Assembly: GCA_900545655.1 (NCBI GenBank)
Contig: UQZY01000035.1
Span: forward strand, 1 to 18,650
DNA: 18,650 nucleotides
Source: an uncultured Oscillospiraceae bacterium
GTDB lineage: Bacteria; Bacillota; Clostridia; Oscillospirales; Acutalibacteraceae
Direction of reading: 5' to 3'
This document shows positions 1-8,213 of the stretch, piece after piece; position 1 is the stretch's first letter, and each line of letters opens with the position of its first letter. Both the position numbers and the translations under genes were made by a program. The notes beneath the pieces were generated by a model that was not told the DNA's origin, did not search any database, and worked only from the letters and a program-made list of their open reading frames with translations.

Positions 1-3
1 CTT

Positions 4-1107
4 ATGTTATTTCTTAAAAACAGACCCCTTGAAGACGTTATTGTGATAGCCAGCCATAATGACTTTGATTGCAATGGCGGTGCATTTTATGACTACCTCA
101 TAAAAAATAACTACAACAAAAAATACAAAATCATTTGGATACTCAGAAATGACAAGAAATATAATCTTCCGCAAAATGTAAAAGCGTACTACGAATTCAG
201 ACCTTCACCGGCAAAAGATTACTATGTTTGTGTTGCGAAAATATTTACAGCGGATTGTGACATAACTCATAAGATGAGGAAAGATCAGAAATCATTTTTC
301 TTTTGTCATGGGCCTATCGGTCTTAAAAATGTTAAAGGAAACCATGTTATTCCTGATTACGTTGACTACATCCTTGCTCCGTCAATGGAGTTTATGCCGG
401 TGTTTGCGGAGCAGATGGACATAGATATCAATTCAAAAAGGTTTGTTCATCTCGGTTATCCGTTCTTTGATACTCTTTTTTCAGAGCCTACGGGAGAGCT
501 AAAGAAAATTACGAAAAAAGAGTTTTCAAAGGTTATTCTTTGGATGCCCACCTTCAGAAAAGGAGGAGGGGATCGGAGAAATGACAGCGCGGCAGAGCTT
601 CCTATGGGTATACCCACTGTGGAAAATGAAGAGATGCTCGTTGAACTGAATGAAAAGCTTGTCTGTATGGATATGCTTCTCATAATAAAAATTCATCCCA
701 TGCAGGATCTTTCAGAGTTTAAACTGCATTCCATGTCCAATATTTTCGTACTGACGGGGGTAGATGTAAAAAAACTCGATATTGACAACTATCGTCTTAT
801 GCGTGAGGTTGATGCACTTATAAGCGACTATTCGGCTGCTTCTTACGAATTTTTGCCGCTTAACAGACCGATCGGATATGATTTTTCCGACATTGACGAT
901 TATAAAATCGGACTCTGCGTTAAAAATGTTGACGAATACATCGCCGGACCCAAGATATATAATTTTGAACAGTTTATCGAATTTCTTGAGACAGTATATT
1001 CGGGTAAGGATGAGTATAAAGAAAAACGGACGGAGCTCATTGCAAGGCTTTATGACCCGTGTGATGATAAATGCTGTGAAAGAATAGCAAAATTTATGGG
1101 CTTGTAG
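4..1107 (+). CDS. CDP-glycerol glycerophosphotransferase family protein (TagB/TagF-like), possibly 5'-partial
   Basis: This is a probable membrane-associated glycerophosphotransferase that moves a polyol-phosphate from a CDP-polyol to a teichoic-acid-like or glycan acceptor. Visible family marks (numbered from the ATG at 4) are an HG motif at 102-103 (CHGPIGLKN), WMPTFR near 180-185, KIHP at 229-232 and the SDYSAASYEF stretch around 274-283, all typical of the Glyphos_transf catalytic domain. At 367 aa it is close to the usual length of single-domain members. The frame stays open to the window edge, so the true start may lie upstream and a few N-terminal residues may be missing; no ribosome binding site can be judged. 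The flippase gene follows 9 bases after the stop. The exact substrate (CDP-glycerol, CDP-ribitol or another CDP-alcohol) cannot be read from the sequence. Confidence 0.85.
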   Translation: MLFLKNRPLEDVIVIASHNDFDCNGGAFYDYLIKNNYNKKYKIIWILRNDKKYNLPQNVKAYYEFRPSPAKDYYVCVAKIFTADCDITHKMRKDQKSFFFCHGPIGLKNVKGNHVIPDYVDYILAPSMEFMPVFAEQMDIDINSKRFVHLGYPFFDTLFSEPTGELKKITKKEFSKVILWMPTFRKGGGDRRNDSAAELPMGIPTVENEEMLVELNEKLVCMDMLLIIKIHPMQDLSEFKLHSMSNIFVLTGVDVKKLDIDNYRLMREVDALISDYSAASYEFLPLNRPIGYDFSDIDDYKIGLCVKNVDEYIAGPKIYNFEQFIEFLETVYSGKDEYKEKRTELIARLYDPCDDKCCERIAKFMGL

Positions 1108-1116
1108 GGATTTCGG

Positions 1117-2571
1117 ATGAAAGAAAAAATATTGTCTTTGAAAAACAAATATGTAAATCTTGCAGCCCCTGTTAAAGCGTCTGTTTGGTTTACCATATGT
1201 AATATACTCAACAAGGGAATCGCGCTTATCTCCACACCGATTTTTACCCGTATTATGACAACGGGCGAGTACGGCGACTATACCGTTTTTCAGTCTTGGT
1301 ATGCGCTTATAATTATCTTTTCTTCGCTCAACTTAACCAGCGGAGCATACGGAAAGGGTCTTGTTGAATTCGATGATGATAAAAAAAGATTCACCTCTTC
1401 TATGATGGGGCTTTCGGTCACTTGTACATTTCTGGTTTTTTTAATATATATGATAGGAAAAACCTTCTGGACAGGTGTTTTCGGTATTGCACCGTTCCTT
1501 ATGTATGCAATGTTTTTAAAACTGTTGGTTTTACCTGCATATGAGCTTTGGGCAACACAAAAAAGATTTGCATATGAGTATAAGAGTCTTGTTGCGCTGA
1601 GCGTAATCTCAACTATTCTCTGTGTTGCCGTAGCGGCGGTTGCGGTTATAAAGACGCCTGAGGCAAGGCTTGCGGCAAGGATTTTTTCGGATGTCGGTGT
1701 AAACTTTGTTTTTTGTTTTCCTCTCCTCATAATTCTTCTTATGGGCGGAAAACAGTTTGTAAATCTAAAATACTGGAAGTATGCATTGCTTTTCAACCTT
1801 CCTCTTATACCGCATTTTCTCTCAACCATGGTTTTGAATCAGGCTGACAGAATAATGATAAGGGACCTTGACGGAAGCTCACAGGCAGCCATGTACGGAA
1901 TCGCATATACGATAGGTACGGTTGCAATTCTTATAGTAAATGCGATAAATAACTCATTTGTTCCGTATGTTTACACGTCTATAAAGGAAAAAGAGTACGG
2001 AAATATACGCAAAAATGCAAGTTCTCTTGTTATACTTGTTGCAGGAATTATTGCACTCTCAATGGTGTTTACTCCGGAAATTATCTATGTGTTTGCCGGA
2101 AAAAAATATGCTGATGCCATAGGAATCGTACCGCCGATTGCGGTTTCCGTATTTCTTATATTCATGTACTCTCTTTTCAGCAATATCGAGTACTATTACA
2201 AAAAGACAACATATATCGCTATTGCAAGCGTGTTCTGTGCTCTCGCAAATGTGGGACTTAACTATGTGTTTATAAAGAGATTCGGCTATTACGCTGCCGG
2301 CTATACTACTCTTTTCTGTTATGTATTGCTTGCATTGTTCCACTTCTTCTTCTGCAAGAAGATTCTCAAAAAAGAGGAAATCCCGATAAACAGTATTTTT
2401 AACCTGAAGCTTTATCTTATTACCTTTGCGGCAATGCTTCTCATAATGATATTTATGGTTATAACGTACGACTATTTCTGGGTAAGATATTCAATGCTTG
2501 CGGTCATAATCGTGCTTGTAATAATTTACAGAAAAAAACTTTTGGAAGTTTTAAAATCCGTTAAAAGATAA
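1117..2571 (+). CDS. Polysaccharide flippase, Wzx/MATE-like (first of two)
   Basis: This is a 484 aa, very hydrophobic protein predicted to have 12-14 membrane helices. It starts with a short basic cytoplasmic tail and a first helix containing the family-typical NKGIALISTPIFTRIM region, where an early helix is followed by GEYGDY. Such proteins flip undecaprenyl-linked oligosaccharide units across the inner membrane. Around residues 240-255 an NQADRIMIRDL segment is typical of the MOP/PST flippase superfamily. The start at 1117 follows an AGGGA-type site 6-7 bases upstream, just after the stop of the transferase gene. Length and topology fit PST family transporters. The window holds a second, clearly divergent flippase at 8206, so this one may serve a different glycan or a different step. 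Substrate unknown. Confidence 0.88.
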   Translation: MKEKILSLKNKYVNLAAPVKASVWFTICNILNKGIALISTPIFTRIMTTGEYGDYTVFQSWYALIIIFSSLNLTSGAYGKGLVEFDDDKKRFTSSMMGLSVTCTFLVFLIYMIGKTFWTGVFGIAPFLMYAMFLKLLVLPAYELWATQKRFAYEYKSLVALSVISTILCVAVAAVAVIKTPEARLAARIFSDVGVNFVFCFPLLIILLMGGKQFVNLKYWKYALLFNLPLIPHFLSTMVLNQADRIMIRDLDGSSQAAMYGIAYTIGTVAILIVNAINNSFVPYVYTSIKEKEYGNIRKNASSLVILVAGIIALSMVFTPEIIYVFAGKKYADAIGIVPPIAVSVFLIFMYSLFSNIEYYYKKTTYIAIASVFCALANVGLNYVFIKRFGYYAAGYTTLFCYVLLALFHFFFCKKILKKEEIPINSIFNLKLYLITFAAMLLIMIFMVITYDYFWVRYSMLAVIIVLVIIYRKKLLEVLKSVKR

Positions 2572-2586
2572 TTTTGGAGGATAAAA

Positions 2587-3861
2587 ATGGATAAAAAAAA
2601 CATAAGAGAATATGAGCTTGGACTTGACCTTGCGACAGTGTTTGTCGGACCTCTTAAGCGATGGAAAAAAATTCTTGTGTGCGGGCTTGTTTTTGCTGTT
2701 CTTCTTTCAGGGTTTTCGTATGCCAAGACAACCGGAGTTTTCGGTAAGGAGACTAAGGAAGAAAAAATAAAATCCTACAACAAGGACGTCGCTCAACTTG
2801 AAAAAGAGATTGAAATGCTTCAGCGTGAGTATGAGAGCAATGAAAAATATATCGACAATTCGATTCTTATGTCCCTAAACAATGACAACGCATATACCGG
2901 ATACGCAAAATTCAATATTTCGGTAAATGCAGAGGATGAGAATGAACAGAAGCTTTTGCTTTCAAAATACAGATCTGTTTACGAGAGAGTTCTTGACAGC
3001 GAGGAAACCATTGAATTTATCAGAAACAAAATACCGAATGTTGACGATGTTTACCTTTCAGAGCTTGCAAAATTTGTTACAACCGGCTCTGACGGACTTA
3101 TTACGATAACGTTTTCATATACGGATAAGAAAATTGTCCAGGATGTTATCGGCTTTATCTCAGATTCCTTTGATAAATACTATAAGAATGACACCGCTTC
3201 CGATGAATATACGCTTGATTCACTCGGAACAAGTGTAAGAAAGGGTGTAACAACGGATCTTGATAAAACATACTCGAGCGTTATAAAACAAATTGCCGAT
3301 TTGGGTACTCAGATAAGTGATAAAAAGACTCAGCTTGAGAGTCTTAAAAGCCCGTATTTTTCTGTAAAGTCACTGATAAAATATGCTGTTGTCGGTTTTG
3401 TCGGCGGTGCGATTCTCGCATACGGTGTTTATTTCCTTGTCCTCGTTATAGGCGGCAGAATCGAGAGCTTAAACCAGGTGAAGATAACCTTCGGCTCTTC
3501 TTCGGTGCTTTCATCCTTTGCTGAAAAAGACAAGCCGTCCGGCTTTATGATGAAAATGCTTTATAAGGGACTTTATACCGAAAAGGATGAATTTTTGAAA
3601 GCCTTTGAAAATAATTATGCTGCCGTATCTCACGGACAGTATAAAAATACGGTTATTATCAGTGACGACGACACGGGTCTTGACGGCTTCACAGCGATAC
3701 CCGGCGACACATCCGCGGAAGCACTTGAAAAGCTTTCGGGTGCGGACTCGGTGATTATCGGAATCAAAATAGGAAAAACAAAGATAAATGATGTGATTGA
3801 AGAAATCCAGAAGATTGATTTCTACGAAAAAGATTTTTTAGGTTTTATTGTTCTTGTTTAA
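2587..3861 (+). CDS. Wzz-like chain-length/co-polymerase protein with degenerate BY-kinase-like tail
   Basis: This 424 aa protein has the co-polymerase layout: a short cytoplasmic N-terminus, TM1 at about residues 28-45, an extracytoplasmic helical region of about 215 residues (coiled-coil-like at 58-90 and 225-255), TM2 at about 264-288 and a cytoplasmic tail at 290-424. The segment with LITITFSYTDKKIVQDVIGF (about 171-190) matches the usual Wzz beta-strand/helix element. The tail ends with ADSVIIGIKIGKTKINDV followed by a helix and FLGFIVLV, resembling the last strands of bacterial tyrosine kinases (CpsD/Wze class). The place where a Walker A loop would sit reads VIISDDDTG (356-364), with no GKS/GKT, and no tyrosine cluster is visible. 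It may therefore be a pseudokinase-type regulator of polymer length. A GGAGG site lies 6 bases before the ATG. The family call is firm; the kinase-remnant reading is my inference. Confidence 0.8.
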   Translation: MDKKNIREYELGLDLATVFVGPLKRWKKILVCGLVFAVLLSGFSYAKTTGVFGKETKEEKIKSYNKDVAQLEKEIEMLQREYESNEKYIDNSILMSLNNDNAYTGYAKFNISVNAEDENEQKLLLSKYRSVYERVLDSEETIEFIRNKIPNVDDVYLSELAKFVTTGSDGLITITFSYTDKKIVQDVIGFISDSFDKYYKNDTASDEYTLDSLGTSVRKGVTTDLDKTYSSVIKQIADLGTQISDKKTQLESLKSPYFSVKSLIKYAVVGFVGGAILAYGVYFLVLVIGGRIESLNQVKITFGSSSVLSSFAEKDKPSGFMMKMLYKGLYTEKDEFLKAFENNYAAVSHGQYKNTVIISDDDTGLDGFTAIPGDTSAEALEKLSGADSVIIGIKIGKTKINDVIEEIQKIDFYEKDFLGFIVLV

Positions 3862-3909
3862 TGCAATAAATCCAAAATAACAAATGATAACTTTCCCGGG
3901 GTGAAATTA

Positions 3910-4821
3910 TTGAAACTCGACCGATACCAATTTGAAGTGCTTGCGTATGTCGCAGATAGGAAAAACTGGACATATAACTGGCGTGAGCTTGTGGATGAGC
4001 TTTGTATCTCCGGCGCAAGAGCAGTTAATTCGCTTGATATATTAAAGACGGAGAATCTCATAAGAGAAAGCGGCGGTGTATTATATGTTACCGATTCCGG
4101 ATTTGACGCACTTGAGCCATACAGAGTAAAAAAAGCGGTGATATTTGCTGCCGGATTCGGATCAAGAATGGTTCCGGTGACCCTTGATACTCCGAAGCCG
4201 TTGGTTTCGGTTAACGGTACTCGGATAATTGATCGTCTTATTGATGCCCTTGTTGCGGTTGGTATCTCAGATATCACAATTGTCAGGGGTTATTTGAAGG
4301 AAAAGTTTGATATCCTTCTTGAAAAATACCCGTTTCTGACGTTTATTGATAATGACAGATATGAAGAGGAAAATAATATTTCCTCGGCTCTTGTCGCAGA
4401 GGAAAAGATAGACGGGTGTTATATCTGTGCCGGGGATCTTTTGTTATCGAATCCTTCTATAATTAAAAAATATCATTATTGCTCCGATTATCTGGGGTCA
4501 TTTTCTCTTGAGACGGATGATTGGTGCTTTGACAGTGTAAACGGTATGGCAAGGAATTACCGAAAGGGCGGTACATACTGTTACAACCAGTATGAAATCG
4601 CATACTGGACGAAAGAGGATTGCGAAAAACTCCGTCACGACTGGAAGAAAGCCTATTCACGTGAGAACGGAAAGGATTTGTTCTGGGAAGTTATTCCGCT
4701 TACCTTGTTCAGTGAACGGTACGAGGTTGAAATACGTCCGTGTAAAAAAACAGATATAATAGAAATTGATAATTTTGACGAGCTTGTTGAAATTGATTCA
4801 TCGTACAGAGATTATAAATAA
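3910..4821 (+). CDS. Winged-helix + LicC-like sugar-phosphate/phosphocholine cytidylyltransferase
   Basis: This 303 aa protein has two parts. Residues about 1-62 look like a winged helix (FEVLAYVADRKNWTYNWREL, then a recognition-like helix and a DSGFDAL wing end). Residues about 68-300 are a nucleotidyltransferase with the signature FAAGFGSRMVPVTLDTPKPL, ICAGD as the probable metal-site Asp, and EIDNFDELVEID near the end. It most resembles LicC, which makes CDP-choline from CTP and phosphocholine; ethanolamine or another alcohol-phosphate is possible. I chose TTG at 3910 over GTG at 3901. GGGGTGA (3898-3904) sits 5 bases upstream of the TTG, and the resulting MKLDRYQF aligns position for position with MNLDKKSF of the paralogue at 6435. 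With GTG the protein would be 306 aa. It is followed by the amidohydrolase gene and shares its architecture with the fusion gene downstream. Confidence 0.78.
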   Translation: MKLDRYQFEVLAYVADRKNWTYNWRELVDELCISGARAVNSLDILKTENLIRESGGVLYVTDSGFDALEPYRVKKAVIFAAGFGSRMVPVTLDTPKPLVSVNGTRIIDRLIDALVAVGISDITIVRGYLKEKFDILLEKYPFLTFIDNDRYEEENNISSALVAEEKIDGCYICAGDLLLSNPSIIKKYHYCSDYLGSFSLETDDWCFDSVNGMARNYRKGGTYCYNQYEIAYWTKEDCEKLRHDWKKAYSRENGKDLFWEVIPLTLFSERYEVEIRPCKKTDIIEIDNFDELVEIDSSYRDYK

Positions 4822-4842
4822 CTTTTTCGGAGGTTCTTTGAT

Positions 4843-6410
4843 ATGAAGTGTTATAAGGGGAATATTCTGAGTGTAAACAAGAATGACGATGTTTTCAAAT
4901 ATCTAGTTGAGGACAAAGGCAGAATCGTGTATGTGGGAAATGAGCTCCCGAAAAAGTACAGACACGTAAAAAAGGTAAAGCTTCGCAACGGCTGTCTTGT
5001 GCCTGCTTTTGTTGACACACATCAGCACTTTGCGTCCTTCTCGACTTTTCATGCAGGTCTCAACGTAATGGATGCGGAGTCAAATACCGAGATTTCTGAA
5101 ATGCTTCGTGATTTTTCAAAAGACAGTAAAGCAAAGACGATTATTGCTTTTGGTGCTTCGCCGTACTCCGTAAAAGAAAAACGTCTTATAAGCAGGGAAG
5201 AGCTTGACTCTGTATGCCCGGATAAAGAAGTAATGGTGGTAAAGTATGACGGACATGCCTGTATTGTAATACAAAGCTTCTTAAGAAGATAGACAATAAG
5301 GTTAAGAAAAAACGCGGATATCATCCGGACAGCGGTGAGATGAATCAGGAGGCGTTTTTTGAGGTTTCAGACTATATAACCAACTCATTGTCAATAATTG
5401 ATTTGTTTAAAAATATGCAGTCGGCGGTTGATTTTGAAGCAAGCAAGGGCGTAGGCTGCGTGCATACTGTGAGCGGCGTAGGCTTTATTGCAAACCTAGA
5501 CATAACGTTTGAGAAAATTTTTGCACGCTCCCTGAAAAACGGCTTTATGATAAGGGTATTCCCTCAGTCAATGAAAACAAGGACCGCAACCTCGCGCGGA
5601 CTTCCGAGAATAGGCGGTTGCTTTGCATGTGCGCTTGACGGTTGCTTCGGTTCACACGATGCCTCTATGAATGAGCCGTATTCGGATGCAACAGACGGAG
5701 ACGGAGTTCTTTATTATGAAGATAAAAAGGTGATTGATTTCTGCAAAAAAGCCAATAGAGAGGGCTTGCAGATTGAGATGCATGCAATAGGTGACAAGGC
5801 GTTTGACCAGGCATGCAGGGCTCTTAAAGCGGCACTTGATGATTATCCCCGCACGGACCACAGACACGGAATAATTCATGACTGTCTTCCGACCGAAGAG
5901 GGTATGGATATTTGCGCAAAATATCATATTCAGATGCCGGTACAGAGCTCGTTCATTGACTGGAAGCAGGAGCCGAATGAGTATCTTGAGGAGCTTCTCG
6001 GTAAGGAACGTGCAGAGAGACTTAACCCGTTACGCACCTTTACCGACAAGGGTATAATTATTTCGGCGGGATCTGATGCACCATGCACCACACCGGATCC
6101 AATCGTATGGATTGACAAGGCTGTAAATCACAGCGTTAAAAGTGAGTCGCTTAACGTAAAAGAGGCACTTAGGATGTGTACCTACAACGGCGCTTACGCA
6201 TGCTTTGACGAAAAAGAGATCGGCAGTCTGGAGGAGGGAAAGCTTGCGAACATGGTTATCCTTTCAGACAATCTCTATGAGACTCCGAAAGATAAGATAA
6301 AGGATATCCGTGTAAATAAGCTCATACTCGGCGGAAAAGAATACAAATCCTGTAAGTCAAGCGTTTTACGAGCTGTTTTAACAGGCCTTGTTTCTGATAA
6401 AAAAGCGTAA
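4843..6410 (+). pseudogene. Amidohydrolase family 3 (YtcJ-type) interrupted by a one-base deletion
   Basis: Two reading frames together encode one amidohydrolase of about 522 aa. The first part (4843-5292) has the metal-binding HxH (DTHQHF, His60/His62) and ends early at TAG 5290-5292. The second part is open in the -1 frame and includes the ATG at 5340. Its frame carries EMHAIGD (His about 314), HRHGIIHD (about 340-346) and AGSDAP (Asp about 412), so all catalytic metal ligands remain. Adding one A to the AA at 5268-5269 restores a continuous protein reading IVNTKLLKKIDNKVKKKRGY across the joint. The enzyme would be a cytoplasmic metal-dependent C-N hydrolase of unknown substrate. Its place between two LicC-like genes suggests it could release or process the amino-alcohol they activate. 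A GGAGG site precedes the start by 9 bases. It could be a true pseudogene or a sequencing/assembly error. Confidence 0.85.
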
Positions 6411-6434
6411 AAAGTATGTAATAAGGCGTGAATT

Positions 6435-8213
6435 ATGAATCTTGATAAAAAAAGTTTTTATTATCTGAATATGCTTTACAATACTTCTATCGGAAGAGGG
6501 AATCTCACTTCGGATAGCTTCATGAACAGTGTTGTAAATGATAAAAACGTACTCGATGCACTTGCTGCGGCCGGGTATGCTGATTTACGCTTTAATACGA
6601 TAACCGAAGCCGGAATAAAGGCACTTGCTCCGTTCAAAGTGGATAACGCCGTTATACTTGCTGCCGGAGCATCCACGCGCTTCGTACCCCTTTCTCTTGA
6701 GCGTCCGAAGGGACTTTATGAAGTAAAGGGAGAGCGACTTATCGAGAGACAGATAAATCAGCTTCATGAGGCGGGGATAGAAGATATCACAATTGTCCTC
6801 GGCTATAAAAAGGAGATGTTTTTCTATCTCAGAGATAAGTTTGGTGTAAAATTTATTTTTAATGACCTGTACAATGTAAAAAACAATATAGAGAGCATAT
6901 ACGTTGCAAGAAATGAATTGAAAAATACATATATCTGTAACTCGGACAATTATTTTGTTGAAAATCCGTTTAACAAGTTTGAGTATGAATCCTTTTATTC
7001 GGGGGTGAGGACTTCGTCCTCCACAAATGAGATGTATGTGGATATCGACAGCGACAGAAAGATAGTATCGATGTGTAAAGGCTTACAAGAGGGATACATC
7101 GTCTTTGGTCAGTCTTTTTGGAAGAAGGACTTCTGTGATAAATTCATAGAAATTTTCGAAGAGAACAAAGAAGTGGGTGTTTACGATAATCTTTTCTGGG
7201 AATGGCTTGTAAAGGATCATCTCGGTGAGCTTCCGCCTTTTTATTTCAAGGAGTATTCCGTTACATCCATATATGAGTTTGACTATTTTGACGACCTCAG
7301 AAAATTTGATCAAAAGTATATAAAGGATACAGAAAGCAAAATTATCGCAAATATCAAAAAAGTATTTTCATGCAATGAGTCTGATATATACAATTTCAGA
7401 AACATTGACGAGGGAATGACCAATATTTCCTTTGTTTTTAATTATAACGGAGTGGATTATATCTATCGGCACCCCGGTGACGGTACGTCAAATATAATTT
7501 CCCGTGCCAATGAAAAGTCATCTCTTGAAATTGCAAAAAAATTCGGTTTTGACCCGACCTATGTCTTTATGGATGTGAACGAGGGCTTCAAGATTTCTTC
7601 TTTTGTCGATTCCTTCAGAGAGCCTGAATACGAAAACGGGGAAGATACAAAGGCTGTGTGCAGGGTTTTAAGAGAGCTTCATTCAATTGATGTAAAGGTG
7701 AATTACGGTCTGTCTCCGTGGGAGGATGCCGAAAGAATCGAAAAAATCCTTACCGAAAAAGATCCCGAGTGTTTTGCCGATTTTTCAGAGCTTAAGAAAA
7801 AAGTCGGAATCCTTTATGAAAAGACAAAGGGTGACGGCATTGAAAAATGCTTCTGCCACGGGGATACCTACAGTCATAACTGGATGATAAAGCCCGACGG
7901 CGACGTTATCCTTATAGACTGGGAATATTCCGGATTTTCCGACCCGGGTATAGACGTGGGATATTATATCGTCGATGCCATGTATGACTTTGACAAGGCA
8001 AAGGAAATGATCCATGAGTATCTTCTGGATGATTATGATGAGAAAAAAGAATTTCATTTTCTTGCCTATTCGGCTTTGATTGCCTATTATTGGTTTGTCT
8101 GGGCGCTATACAGAGAATCATGCGGGGCTTCTATGGGAGAGTCGCTTTATAACTGGTACAGAATGTCCGAAAAGTACGCTGACTATTTACTGGACGGTGA
8201 GAACAATGGTTAA
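6435..8213 (+). CDS. Trifunctional-looking fusion: winged helix + LicC cytidylyltransferase + LicA choline kinase
   Basis: This 592 aa fusion has three regions: a winged-helix-like segment (about 1-66), a LicC-like nucleotidyltransferase (about 70-297) and an APH/choline-kinase domain (about 302-592). The transferase part begins VILAAGASTRFVPLSLERPK and ends with YEFDYFDDLRKFD. The kinase part has a glycine-poor nucleotide loop near NISFVFN, YRHPGDGTSN, the catalytic CHGDTYSHNW (HGD at 475-477) and IDWEYSG (494-500), whose Asp495 binds metal. It would phosphorylate choline (or a similar alcohol) and charge it to the CDP form, supplying surface-glycan decoration. LicC-LicA fusions are known, for example in Treponema denticola; the added N-terminal winged helix is the uncommon part. 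The first flippase-2 codon overlaps its end by 8 bases, so the two are translationally coupled. The ribosome site (AAGGCGTG) is modest. The exact alcohol is inferred. Confidence 0.85.
   Translation: MNLDKKSFYYLNMLYNTSIGRGNLTSDSFMNSVVNDKNVLDALAAAGYADLRFNTITEAGIKALAPFKVDNAVILAAGASTRFVPLSLERPKGLYEVKGERLIERQINQLHEAGIEDITIVLGYKKEMFFYLRDKFGVKFIFNDLYNVKNNIESIYVARNELKNTYICNSDNYFVENPFNKFEYESFYSGVRTSSSTNEMYVDIDSDRKIVSMCKGLQEGYIVFGQSFWKKDFCDKFIEIFEENKEVGVYDNLFWEWLVKDHLGELPPFYFKEYSVTSIYEFDYFDDLRKFDQKYIKDTESKIIANIKKVFSCNESDIYNFRNIDEGMTNISFVFNYNGVDYIYRHPGDGTSNIISRANEKSSLEIAKKFGFDPTYVFMDVNEGFKISSFVDSFREPEYENGEDTKAVCRVLRELHSIDVKVNYGLSPWEDAERIEKILTEKDPECFADFSELKKKVGILYEKTKGDGIEKCFCHGDTYSHNWMIKPDGDVILIDWEYSGFSDPGIDVGYYIVDAMYDFDKAKEMIHEYLLDDYDEKKEFHFLAYSALIAYYWFVWALYRESCGASMGESLYNWYRMSEKYADYLLDGENNG

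Noticed and set aside
1290..1829. Minus-strand open frame of 179 codons
   Set aside because: It lies fully inside the flippase gene, has no family features, and its composition mirrors the opposite strand. It is a shadow frame, as are the other minus-strand frames in this window.
3854..3890. Possible promoter before the LicC-like gene (TTGTTT with TAACAA or GATAAC)
   Set aside because: Spacing and -10 match are poor, and the 39-base gap is short enough for simple read-through from the Wzz gene.
5306..5312. A AAA AAC motif as a programmed -1 frameshift site
   Set aside because: It lies after the TAG stop at 5290-5292 of the first frame, so ribosomes in that frame would never reach it. A missing base at 5268-5269 explains the split instead.
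8080..8205. In-frame upstream extension of the second flippase
   Set aside because: It overlaps the kinase domain of the fusion gene in another frame and gives residues unlike any flippase N-terminus. ATG 8206 is better.
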